Part shown: piece by piece, positions 50,498-58,036 of the stretch
Numbering within the stretch: position 1 is the first letter of the stretch
Layout: each line of letters starts with the position of its first letter
Assembly (NCBI GenBank): GCA_934462925.1
Contig: CAKSIT010000002.1
Location: forward strand, 163,344-227,343
Direction of reading: 5' to 3'
Source: an uncultured Oscillospiraceae bacterium
GTDB taxonomy: Bacteria > Bacillota > Clostridia > Oscillospirales > Ruminococcaceae
DNA length: 64,000 nt
Program-made: the position numbers and the translations under genes
Notes under the pieces: model-generated
What the model saw: the letters and a program-made list of their open reading frames with translations, nothing else
What the model was told of the DNA's origin: nothing
Database searches by the model: none

Positions 50498-50539
50498 TTT
50501 ACTTCTCCTTGTGACATATTTCGCGCTTATTCGCGCAGA

Positions 50540-50563
50540 AAAGCACCGCGTTAACGGTGCTTT
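50540..50563 (-). terminator. intrinsic terminator after the dap operon
   Basis: AAAGCACCG pairs with CGGTGCTTT around a 6-nt loop. On the minus strand it is followed by TTTTC and preceded by an A-run. It lies 6 nt after the ACT-domain gene stop. Confidence 0.8.
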
Positions 50564-50569
50564 AGTTTT

Positions 50570-51016
50570 TTATTCAAACGCCTCGCGAAGCGCCGCCTCG
50601 GCAGCCTCGCCGTCGCTTTCCCTTACCAGTACGGAAATCTCGTCAACGCCCGTTGTTATCTGCAATATCATAGCGTCAATGCCGTTGAGGATAGAAAGCA
50701 CCTTTGCGGCAACGCCCGTGCTTTTTACCATGTCGGCGGTTTTGATGACGATTTTTCTGTTGCAGCTGTTTATCATGGGGGTAATGCCGTCCTTTTCGCG
50801 CAGCTGCTTTGCAACGCCCAGAAGCTTCGGCATATCGTCGTCGTCAAGCGTAAAGCCAAAGCTGAATATCTCCGACGTAGGCGAGGTCATGGAAATCATG
50901 TCCACGATTATGCCCGCGTCCGCGACAGCCTTAAGCGTGTCCTCCATTATGGTTTTGTTGAGCGCAACGTTGTTGAACGAAACCGCAGAAACATTTTCAG
51001 TAACAATAAGGCTCAT
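50570..51016 (-). CDS. stand-alone double ACT-domain protein, aspartokinase-regulatory-like
   Basis: A 148-residue protein made of two ACT domains: SLIVTENVSAVSFNNVALNKTIMEDTLKAVADAGIIVDMIS at residues 2-80, and NRKIVIKTADMVKSTGVAAKVLSILNGIDAMILQITTGVDEISVLV at 85-140. The layout matches the C-terminal regulatory half of aspartokinase without a kinase domain. Its place at the end of asd-dapA-dapB suggests it senses an amino acid of the aspartate family, or acts as a subunit of a separately encoded aspartokinase (inference). Confidence 0.78.
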   Translation of the reverse strand: MSLIVTENVSAVSFNNVALNKTIMEDTLKAVADAGIIVDMISMTSPTSEIFSFGFTLDDDDMPKLLGVAKQLREKDGITPMINSCNRKIVIKTADMVKSTGVAAKVLSILNGIDAMILQITTGVDEISVLVRESDGEAAEAALREAFE

Positions 51017-51018
51017 TG

Positions 51019-51789
51019 TCAGCTTTCCTCCTTGATAAGGTCGCTCATGGTGTAAAGCCCCGCGCCGCGCTTACCGCCGCCGAGGAACACCGCGGCGTTT
51101 ACCGCGCCCACCGCGAACACCTCTCTGCTCTGTGCGGAGTGCGAGAGGGTTATCACCTCGTCATGCCCCGCGAAAATCACCTCGTGCTCGCCGACAATAG
51201 TGCCGCCGCGCACGGAGTGAATGCCTATCTCGTCCTTGCCGCGCGGCTTTCTCACGCTGTGGCGGTCGTAAACGAAGCGGTCGCCGCCGCCAAGCTCGTC
51301 GTTTATGGCCTCGGCAATCATAATTGCCGTGCCGCTCGGCGCGTCCTTTTTAAGGTTGTGGTGCTTCTCCACAATCTCAATGTCGAATTGCCCGCCGAGT
51401 ATCTGCGCAGCCTTGCGCGACAGCTCTACAAGCAGGTTTATTCCGAGCGACATATTGAACGTGAAGAATATCGGTATCTGTGAAGCGGCTGCGGTTATCT
51501 GCGCGCGCTCCTCGTCGGTGTAGCCCGTTGTCGCTATCACCAGCGGCACGCCGTTCATTCTGCCGTAGGACAGCAGGTCGGCAAGCGCGCAGGGGTGCGA
51601 GAAGTCTATTATGACGTCGGGCTTTTCGGGCAGGTCGAATACGCTGCCGAATACGGGAAAGTCCGCGTATTTTACGCCCGCAGGGTCTACGCCCGCGCAT
51701 ATTTCGCAGTCGCTGCGCCCCTCGCAGAGCGAGGCTATCACGCGCCCCATTCTGCCGCAAGCGCCCGTTATCGCAATTTTTATCATCAT
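51019..51789 (-). CDS. dapB: 4-hydroxy-tetrahydrodipicolinate reductase
   Basis: A 256-residue DapB. The nucleotide-binding loop is ITGACGRMGRVIA at the N-terminus; the catalytic and substrate motifs are EKHHNLKKDAPSGTA and SVRGGTIVGEHEVIFAG. It makes tetrahydrodipicolinate on the way to diaminopimelate and lysine. Two ATG codons lie in tandem at the start; AGGAGAAC serves either. Confidence 0.95.
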   Translation of the reverse strand: MMIKIAITGACGRMGRVIASLCEGRSDCEICAGVDPAGVKYADFPVFGSVFDLPEKPDVIIDFSHPCALADLLSYGRMNGVPLVIATTGYTDEERAQITAAASQIPIFFTFNMSLGINLLVELSRKAAQILGGQFDIEIVEKHHNLKKDAPSGTAIMIAEAINDELGGGDRFVYDRHSVRKPRGKDEIGIHSVRGGTIVGEHEVIFAGHDEVITLSHSAQSREVFAVGAVNAAVFLGGGKRGAGLYTMSDLIKEES

Positions 51790-51820
51790 GTTCTCCTGTA
51801 TTTTTGCAGTCCTGTGAGGC

Positions 51821-52717
51821 TTACTTTATGCAGCCCACAAGCCCGAGCGGCTGCATAGCCTCTCTCAGCCTTGCCGTCATTTCCTCGGTCATGGAGCAAA
51901 GCGGCAGGCGGCATTCGCCCGCGTTAAAGCCCATTATGTTGAGCGCTTCCTTTACGGGAATGGGGTTTACGTCCATAAAGAGCGCCTTTTCAAACGCCAG
52001 CAGCTTCTTTTGCACATCAAGCGCCTCTGCGTGTTTGCCGTTTAGGAAAAGCATAATCTCGTCGTGCTTTTCGCGGGGCATACAGTTGGCCGTAACGGAA
52101 ATAACGCCCTTTGCGCCGGTTGCAAGAGCGCAAAGCGCCTCGTCGTCGTTGCCTGAGTATATGTTGAGGTCGGTGTAGGTCGCTATCTGCATCATAAGGT
52201 CCATGTTGCCGCTTGCTTCCTTGGTGGCAACGATGTTCGGGTGCTTCGCTATCTCCTTGTAGCAGTCGATGGAGATGTTCATGCCCGTGCGCGAGGGTAC
52301 GTTGTAAAGCACTATCGGGATATCTACCGCGTCCGCAATTGCGAGGAAATGCTTTGCAAGCCCGCGCTGCGAGGTCTTGTTGTAGTAGGGCGTTACCTGA
52401 AGCAGCGCGTCCGCGCCCGACTTCTGCGCGTGTTTAGAAAGCTCTACGGCGTAGCCCGTGTCGTTGCTGCCCGTACCCGCGATAACGGGAACGCGCTTGT
52501 TCACGCGCTCGACAGCATAGCGAATGCACTCAACGTGTTCGTCGTCGGTCATGGTGGAGGCTTCGCCCGTCGTGCCGCATACTATAATAGCGTCCGCGCC
52601 GTTTTCCGCCTGAAAGTCCAGCAGCCTGCCGAACTCGTCGTAATTTATGCTTCCGTCGGCGTTCATGGGTGTAACGATAGCCGTGCCGACGCCTGTGAAA
52701 ATAGTGTTTTTGCTCAT
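51821..52717 (-). CDS. dapA: 4-hydroxy-tetrahydrodipicolinate synthase
   Basis: A 298-residue TIM-barrel aldolase. Motifs are GTTGEASTMTDDEH, VIAGTGSNDTGYAVELSKHAQKSGADALLQVTPYYNKTSQ, the Tyr in IVLYNVPSRTGMN and the Schiff-base lysine in VATKEASG. It condenses pyruvate with aspartate semialdehyde made by the upstream asd product. AAAGGAGC precedes the ATG. Confidence 0.95.
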   Translation of the reverse strand: MSKNTIFTGVGTAIVTPMNADGSINYDEFGRLLDFQAENGADAIIVCGTTGEASTMTDDEHVECIRYAVERVNKRVPVIAGTGSNDTGYAVELSKHAQKSGADALLQVTPYYNKTSQRGLAKHFLAIADAVDIPIVLYNVPSRTGMNISIDCYKEIAKHPNIVATKEASGNMDLMMQIATYTDLNIYSGNDDEALCALATGAKGVISVTANCMPREKHDEIMLFLNGKHAEALDVQKKLLAFEKALFMDVNPIPVKEALNIMGFNAGECRLPLCSMTEEMTARLREAMQPLGLVGCIK

Positions 52718-52758
52718 GAAATAGCTCCTTTCGGGGGTGGGGTCAGAATGTTGCTTTA

Positions 52759-53841
52759 TCAGTCCAGATAGCCCTTAGCCGCGAGAAGCTCCGCCATTTC
52801 GACGCCGCCGCCTGCCGCGCCGCGCAGGGTGTTGTGGGACAGGCACACGAACTTGTAGTCGTACTGCGTGTCGGGGCGCAGGCGTCCGATAGAGATAGCC
52901 ATGCCGTTCTCAAGGTTTCTGTGAAGCTTCGCCTGCGGCATATTGTCCTCCTCAAAGTAGTGCAGGAACTGCTTGGGCGCGGACGGCAGACCGAGAGCCT
53001 GCGGCTCTGCGGAGTACTCCGCCCAAATCTTCTTTATTTCTTCAATGGTGGGCTTGTTTTCAAATCTTACAAACACCGCCGCAAAGTGACCGTTGGAAAC
53101 AGGCACGCGCAGGCACTGAGTCGTAATGCGGGGGCTTTCAGCCTTAACGATTTCGCCGCCCTCGATACGACCCCATACCTTAAGAGGTTCTTGCTCGGAC
53201 TTTTCTTCCTCGCCGCCGATGTAGGGAATGAGGTTGTCTACCATTTCGGGCCATGTTTCAAAGGTCTTGCCCGCGCCGCTTATCGCCTGATACGTGCAGG
53301 CGAGTACCTCGCTTATGCCGAACTTTCTGAGCGGAGAAAGCGCAGGCACGTAGCTCTGAATGGAGCAGTTGGACTTTACGGAGATAAAGCCGCGCTTTGT
53401 GCCGAGGCGCTTCTTCTGCGCTTCGATGATAGCTGCGTGGTCTGCGTTTACCTCGGGGATTATCATGGGAACGTCGGGCGTGAAGCGGTTAGCGGAGTTG
53501 TTGGACATAACGGGGCATTCAGCCTTTGCGTAAGCCTCCTCGAGAGCCTTTATCTCGTCCTTCTTCATATCTACCGCGCAGAAAACGAAATCCACCTCGG
53601 AGGCAATCTCCTTAACGTCCGCGGAAGCGTCCTTTACTATTATATTCTCCATATCCTTCGGCATGGGAACGTCCATAAACCATCTGCTGCCAACGGCGTC
53701 CTTATAGGTCTTACCTGCGGAGCGCGGGGAAGCCGCAAGCACCTTAACCTTGAACCACGGGTGGTTTTCCAGCAGGACAGCGAAGCGCTGACCTACCATT
53801 CCTGTTGCGCCGATTATACCGACATTGTACTGCTTTTTCAT
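52759..53841 (-). CDS. asd: aspartate-semialdehyde dehydrogenase (long, archaeal/fungal-type)
   Basis: A 360-residue enzyme. The NADP loop is VGIIGATGMVGQRF, the catalytic cysteine is in SVKSNCSIQSYVPAL and the C-terminal histidine motif is VPVSNGHFAAVFV. Length and motif spacing fit the archaeal/fungal Asd branch rather than the E. coli one. It makes aspartate semialdehyde for the DAP/lysine and threonine/methionine routes. I start it at ATG 53841, 8 nt after AAAGGA; the in-frame GTG at 53859 overlaps that site. First gene behind the lysine riboswitch. Confidence 0.93.
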   Translation of the reverse strand: MKKQYNVGIIGATGMVGQRFAVLLENHPWFKVKVLAASPRSAGKTYKDAVGSRWFMDVPMPKDMENIIVKDASADVKEIASEVDFVFCAVDMKKDEIKALEEAYAKAECPVMSNNSANRFTPDVPMIIPEVNADHAAIIEAQKKRLGTKRGFISVKSNCSIQSYVPALSPLRKFGISEVLACTYQAISGAGKTFETWPEMVDNLIPYIGGEEEKSEQEPLKVWGRIEGGEIVKAESPRITTQCLRVPVSNGHFAAVFVRFENKPTIEEIKKIWAEYSAEPQALGLPSAPKQFLHYFEEDNMPQAKLHRNLENGMAISIGRLRPDTQYDYKFVCLSHNTLRGAAGGGVEMAELLAAKGYLD

Positions 53842-53885
53842 AAAGTTGCGTCCTTTCACGGGCGTTAAGCCCTGTTTTTTTGTTC

Positions 53886-53914
53886 AAAAAAAGCCGATAA
53901 CGGAATGTCATCGG
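53886..53914 (-). terminator. riboswitch-controlled terminator before asd
   Basis: On the minus strand: CCGATGAC pairs with GTTATCGG (one G-T pair) around ATTCC, followed by seven T's. It lies between the lysine riboswitch and the asd start, so lysine binding is expected to stop transcription here. Confidence 0.85.
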
Positions 53915-53956
53915 TCTGCGGGTATGGGGTAACGGCAAATAGCGAATAATATTTGC

Positions 53957-54123
53957 GATAGCTCTCCATGACTTGCAAAAGTCGATGACAATCGTACGCC
54001 TGTTCGGCGCACGACCAGATATATACACCTCGGCGTGCATATTCTTCGGCGGTGAGCCTTTCGCGCGCCGACCCCTCCGAGAGCCGTAACGGCGGCGCTA
54101 CTAATCCTTTCCGCACCTCTATC
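53957..54123 (-). promoter_or_regulatory. lysine riboswitch (L box)
   Basis: Read on the minus strand from 54123: GATAGAGGTGCGGAAAGG, AGTAGCG, GGCGCGCGAAAGG and CACCGCCGAAG are the conserved L-box segments. The element closes with GTCATGGAGAGCTATC, whose CTATC pairs with the initial GATAG as P1. It binds lysine in the leader RNA and turns off asd-dapA-dapB by termination. A 92-codon frame that crosses it has no protein-like features. Confidence 0.9.
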
Positions 54124-54155
54124 CGTTGCTTTGGAATTATCAATTCCGTTCTTCT

Positions 54156-54184
54156 ATTTTACCACACATTTTATTCTTTGTCAA
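54156..54184 (-). promoter_or_regulatory. promoter of the lysine-riboswitch operon
   Basis: On the minus strand: TTGACA (54184-54179), a 17-bp spacer and TGG-TAAAAT (54161-54156). The start near 54149 puts the riboswitch about 25 nt into the leader. Confidence 0.88.
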
Positions 54185-54274
54185 TCGTCTTTATGCTTTT
54201 CTTTATCGGCATTTTTTGAGAAATATCACTAATTCCCGCAGTTTATTTTGTCTAAAATGCGTAAAAAATATGAA

Positions 54275-54303
54275 TTGAAAATCCTCGGCTGTAGTGGTAC
54301 AAT
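54275..54303 (+). promoter_or_regulatory. promoter of queA
   Basis: TTGAAA (54275-54280), a 17-bp spacer and TGG-TACAAT (54298-54303), 53 bp before the queA start. The 54185-54274 stretch between the two divergent promoters is A/T-rich and otherwise featureless. Confidence 0.82.
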
Positions 54304-54356
54304 TATATATAGTGTTTTATAACGCCCTACAGGGCATGAAATTATAAGGAGAAGCC

Positions 54357-55385
54357 ATGCTTAAGAGTGATTTTTACTACGACCTGCCGCCCGAGCTTAT
54401 CGCGCAGACCCCTGTCGAGCCGCGCGACAGCTCGCGCCTGATGAAGATAGACAGAGCCACGGGGGATATCGTCCACGACCATTTTTACAATGTTGCAGAC
54501 TACCTTAAAAGCGGCGACCTGCTCGTGATGAACGACAGCAAGGTATTCCCCGCGAGGATATACGGGCAAAAGCGCGACACGGGCGTACCCGTTGAATTTC
54601 TGCTGCTCAAGCGCCTGTCGCTTACCGACTGGGAAACGCTTGTGCGCCCCGGCAGGCGGCTGAAGCCGGGCGTTGTCGTGGACTTCCCCGAGGGGCTGTC
54701 CGCCGAGGTGCTTGAAACGATAAACGACGGCAACAGGCTCGTGCGCTTCTCGTTCGAGGGCGATTTCTTCGACATACTCGACCGCATAGGGCAAATGCCG
54801 CTGCCGCCCTACATCACCGAAAAGCTGCGCGACAACGACCGCTACAACACGATATACTGCCGCGAAACGGGTTCTGCGGCAGCGCCCACGGCGGGGCTGC
54901 ATTTCACCGAGCGCGTGTTTGAGAAGCTTCGCGAAAAGGGCGTGGACGCGGCTTATGTAACGCTCCACGTGGGACTGGGGACGTTCCGCCCCGTAAAGGA
55001 GGACGACATACTCGACCACAAAATGCACGTTGAGCATTACTCCATACCGCAGGAAACCGCCGACAAGATACGCGAATGCAAGGCGCGCGGCGGGCGCGTT
55101 ATCGCCGTAGGCACTACCTCCTGCCGCACGCTCGAGAGCGCCGCGCAGCTTTCCGCAGACGGCGCGATAACCGCCTGCACGCACGACACGGGCATATTCA
55201 TCTACCCCGGGTACGAGTTTAAGTGCATAGACGGGCTTATCACAAACTTCCACCTGCCCGAAAGCACGCTTATAATGCTGGTAAGCGCGTTTTTAGGCAG
55301 AGAGCGCACCCTGCGCGCGTACGATACGGCGATACAGGAGCGCTACAGGTTCTTTTCCTTTGGCGACAGCATGATAATAATATGA
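54357..55385 (+). CDS. queA: SAM:tRNA ribosyltransferase-isomerase
   Basis: A 342-residue QueA, which builds epoxyqueuosine in tRNA from SAM. Landmarks are DFYYDLPPELIAQTPVEPRDSSRLM, LVMNDSKVFPARIYGQK, AAPTAGLHFTERVFEKL, YVTLHVGLGTFRPV and LITNFHLPESTLIMLVSAF. Length is normal. AAGGAGAAG precedes the ATG. No tgt gene is adjacent. Confidence 0.95.
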   Translation: MLKSDFYYDLPPELIAQTPVEPRDSSRLMKIDRATGDIVHDHFYNVADYLKSGDLLVMNDSKVFPARIYGQKRDTGVPVEFLLLKRLSLTDWETLVRPGRRLKPGVVVDFPEGLSAEVLETINDGNRLVRFSFEGDFFDILDRIGQMPLPPYITEKLRDNDRYNTIYCRETGSAAAPTAGLHFTERVFEKLREKGVDAAYVTLHVGLGTFRPVKEDDILDHKMHVEHYSIPQETADKIRECKARGGRVIAVGTTSCRTLESAAQLSADGAITACTHDTGIFIYPGYEFKCIDGLITNFHLPESTLIMLVSAFLGRERTLRAYDTAIQERYRFFSFGDSMIII

Positions 55386-55398
55386 TACAGAGGCCGGC

Positions 55399-56220
55399 AT
55401 GATAATAGACGCACACGCACACATTTTCCCCGAGAAGATAGCCCGCAAGGCTTCCGACGGGATAGGCAGCTTTTACAATATGCGCATGGGGTACGACGGC
55501 ACGCTGCGCGCCCTTTTTGAGGAGGGGGACGCGGCGGGCGTTGACAGGTATCTCGTGCAGTCCGTGGCGACCGTGCCTGCGCAGGTGGAGAGCATAAACA
55601 ACTTCATCTCGCAGTGCGTAAGGGAGTACCCCGACAGGCTGTACGGCTTTGGCGCAATGCACCCCGATTATGAGAATATCCCCGCCGAGGTGGAGCGCAT
55701 AATTTCGCTCGGGCTGCGCGGGATAAAGCTTCACAGCGACTTTCAGGACTTCAACATCGACGACGAGCGGGCGTTCCCGATATACGAAGCGGCGCAGGGG
55801 CGGCTGCCCATACTCTTTCACGTGGGCGACCCGCGCGGCGACCGCTCCTCGCCCGAACGGCTGCTGCGCGTTGTAAAGCGCTTTCCAAAGCTTACGGTGA
55901 TAGGCGCGCACCTTTGCGGCTGGACCTGCTGGGAGCGCGGCGCGGAGCTTTTCGCGCACAGCGGCGTGTATGCGGACTGTTCAAGCTCGCTTTACGCGCT
56001 TTCCCCCGAAAGGGCGGCGGCGCTAATCCGCGAAATAGGCGTCGAGCGCGTTATGTGGGGGACGGACTACCCCATGTGGGGCGCGCGCGAGGAGCTGGAG
56101 CGCTTTTACCGCCTGCCGCTCACGCAAGGCGAGCGTGAGCTGATACTCGGCGAAAACGCCCTGCGAATGCTGGACGAGGGTTCGGGGAATACTAAAGCGC
56201 CGCTTGACAAAAAAATATAA
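55399..56220 (+). CDS. TIM-barrel amidohydrolase (amidohydrolase-2 family)
   Basis: A 273-residue metal-dependent hydrolase or decarboxylase of the ACMSD/amidohydrolase-2 group. Metal motif I is IIDAHAHIFPEK; further landmarks are GLRGIKLHSDFQDF, LPILFHVGDPRGDRSSP, KLTVIGAHLCG and the aspartate in VMWGTDYPMWG. The substrate is unknown. It is 13 nt after queA, and its 3' end contains the promoter of sufC. Confidence 0.85.
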   Translation: MIIDAHAHIFPEKIARKASDGIGSFYNMRMGYDGTLRALFEEGDAAGVDRYLVQSVATVPAQVESINNFISQCVREYPDRLYGFGAMHPDYENIPAEVERIISLGLRGIKLHSDFQDFNIDDERAFPIYEAAQGRLPILFHVGDPRGDRSSPERLLRVVKRFPKLTVIGAHLCGWTCWERGAELFAHSGVYADCSSSLYALSPERAAALIREIGVERVMWGTDYPMWGAREELERFYRLPLTQGERELILGENALRMLDEGSGNTKAPLDKKI

Positions 56221-56232
56221 TTGTGATAAAAT
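56204..56232 (+). promoter_or_regulatory. promoter of sufCB
   Basis: TTGACA (56204-56209), a 17-bp spacer and TGA-TAAAAT (56227-56232). It overlaps the end of the amidohydrolase gene. No IscR- or Fur-like operator was recognised. Confidence 0.88.
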
Positions 56233-56275
56233 TTAAGGTGCGGCGGGAATCGACCGCCCGAAAGGAGAGAATAAA

Positions 56276-56998
56276 TTGCTGGAGCTTAAAGACCTCGTCT
56301 GGCATTTGCCCGACGGAGAGCCTATAATAAACGGGATAAGCTACAAGGCTACAAAAAAGCTTATCGTTATAACAGGACCAAACGGCGGCGGAAAGACCAC
56401 GCTCGCCAAGCTTATTGCGGGCGTTGAGCGGCCCGACAGCGGACAGATACTTCTCGACGGGGAGGACCTTACCCCGCTAGATATCACGCAGCGCGCGAAA
56501 AAGGGCGTTGCATACGCGTTTCAGCAGCCCGTGCGCTTCAAGGGGCTTACCGTGCGCGACCTGCTGGAGCTTGCGGCGGGGGAGAGCCTTAAGGATACCT
56601 CGCTGTGCGAGCTGCTGGGAAAGGTGGGACTCTGCGCGGAGGAGTATATCGGCCGCGAGATGAGCAGCGCGCTTTCGGGCGGCGAGGCGAAGCGCATTGA
56701 GATAGCGACCGTGCTTGCGCGCAGGGCGAAGCTTTCGGTGTTCGACGAACCCGAGGCGGGCATAGACCTGTGGAGCTTCTCGCGCCTTGTGGAAACGTTC
56801 GAGGAGATACGCTCGAAAACCGAGGGGACGCTTGTCGTTATATCCCATCAGGAGCGCATTCTGTCCATAGCGGACGAGATAATAGTAGTAGCGGACGGCA
56901 GGGTAAGGACCGCGGGCGCGCGCGAGGAGATACTTCCCGCGCTGCTTAAGGGAGAGTACGCCTGCGCTTGTCCCAAGAGAAACGGAGGTGTCTGCTGA
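56276..56998 (+). CDS. sufC: SufC Fe-S assembly ATPase
   Basis: A 240-residue ABC-type ATPase: Walker A GPNGGGKTT, Q-loop AYAFQQPVRFKG, signature SALSGGEAKRIEIA, Walker B LSVFDEPEAGIDLW and the switch histidine in VVISHQERIL. It powers the SufB scaffold. The start TTG 56276 has AAAGGAGAG 6 nt upstream. It overlaps sufB by 1 nt (TGATG). Confidence 0.92.
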   Translation: MLELKDLVWHLPDGEPIINGISYKATKKLIVITGPNGGGKTTLAKLIAGVERPDSGQILLDGEDLTPLDITQRAKKGVAYAFQQPVRFKGLTVRDLLELAAGESLKDTSLCELLGKVGLCAEEYIGREMSSALSGGEAKRIEIATVLARRAKLSVFDEPEAGIDLWSFSRLVETFEEIRSKTEGTLVVISHQERILSIADEIIVVADGRVRTAGAREEILPALLKGEYACACPKRNGGVC

Positions 56999-57942
56999 TG
57001 AGCGACGTACCCGAGCTTATAAACCCCGTAACGGCGGATATGCTCAAAATCATTTCGGAGTATGACGAGGTGAGCGGCTTCAACGGCGCTTACAATATCC
57101 GCGAGGACAGCAAGTGCGCTGGCAGAAAGTCCTCCGCAAACATAACCATAGAGCCTAAGACCGACAACCCCGGTATCACGATAACCGTAAAGCCCCACAC
57201 CAAGGGCGAAACGGTGTATATCCCCGCGTGCGTAACGCACAGCAACGTAGACGACCTTGTGTACAACGACTTCTACATCGGCGAGGGCGCGGACGTAGTT
57301 ATTGTCGCGGGCTGCGGCGTTCACAGCGACGGCGAGGAAACGGCGCGCCACAACGGCATACACCGCTTTTTCCTTGAAAAGGACGCCAGCGTGCTTTACA
57401 AGGAAAAGCACATAGGCACGGGCAAGGGGACGGGGCTTCGCAAAATAGACCCCGTGACCGACTGCTACCTTAAGGAGAACGCCCGCCTTGAAATGGACAC
57501 GATACAGCTCGGCGGCGTAGACCGCTCCACCCGCAGCACAAGCGGCGTTCTCGGCAAGGGCGCGAAGATAATCGTGCGCGAGCGCATAATGACCGACGGC
57601 GAGGAGGACGCGGTAACAAAGTTCAGCGTAAAGCTCGAGGGCGAGGACAGCGGCGTGGACCTTGTTTCCCGCTCGGTAGCGCGCGGTAACTCGCATCAGG
57701 CGTTCTACTCCGTTATAGAGGGCAGCAATCGCTGCACGGGGCATTCCGCGTGCGACGCTATAATTGCGGAGCATGGCAGGGTAGACGCGCAGCCCGCGCT
57801 CAACGCATCTCATGTTGACGCGCAGCTTATCCACGAGGCGGCTATCGGCAAGATAGCGGGCGAGCAGATAATGAAGCTATGCAGCCTTGGCCTTACCAAG
57901 GAGCAGGCTGAGGAAAAGATAATAGAGGGCTTTCTCAAATAA
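56998..57942 (+). CDS. sufB: short SufB/SufD-type Fe-S scaffold
   Basis: A 314-residue protein with only the SufB/D beta-helix core: DEVSGFNGAYNIREDSKCAGRKSSANI, VIVAGCGVHSDGEETARHNGIHRFFLEKDASV, RGNSHQAFYSVIEGSNRCTGHSACDAIIAEHGRVDAQPAL. The N-terminal region of the roughly 470-residue classical SufB is missing. With sufC alone beside it and no sufD, sufS or sufU, the pair fits the minimal SUF-like (SufBC) system of anaerobes. ATG 56998 has GGAGGTG upstream; an in-frame earlier ATG lies inside sufC. Confidence 0.88.
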   Translation: MSDVPELINPVTADMLKIISEYDEVSGFNGAYNIREDSKCAGRKSSANITIEPKTDNPGITITVKPHTKGETVYIPACVTHSNVDDLVYNDFYIGEGADVVIVAGCGVHSDGEETARHNGIHRFFLEKDASVLYKEKHIGTGKGTGLRKIDPVTDCYLKENARLEMDTIQLGGVDRSTRSTSGVLGKGAKIIVRERIMTDGEEDAVTKFSVKLEGEDSGVDLVSRSVARGNSHQAFYSVIEGSNRCTGHSACDAIIAEHGRVDAQPALNASHVDAQLIHEAAIGKIAGEQIMKLCSLGLTKEQAEEKIIEGFLK

Positions 57943-57947
57943 GGAGC

Positions 57948-58004
57948 GCCCTCGCGGGGGTTTGTGCCGCGTTCAGCGGTGGAGCAGCCCTCGCGGGGGC
58001 GTTT
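57948..58004 (+). terminator. duplicated terminator-like hairpin after sufB
   Basis: The 13-bp GCCCTCGCGGGGG occurs at 57948-57960 and again at 57987-57999; the second is followed by CGTTTTG. A 26-bp spacer with CCGC-GTTCA-GCGG lies between. The spacer does not resemble the structured repeats found at other terminators in this window. Confidence 0.6.
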
Positions 58005-58036
58005 TGCCATATTGATTTCTATTAAGGAGCATAATT

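Noticed and set aside
53865..54143. 92-codon minus-strand frame upstream of asd
   Set aside because: It lies across the lysine riboswitch and its terminator; the sequence is explained by the conserved RNA and the translation has no protein-like pattern.
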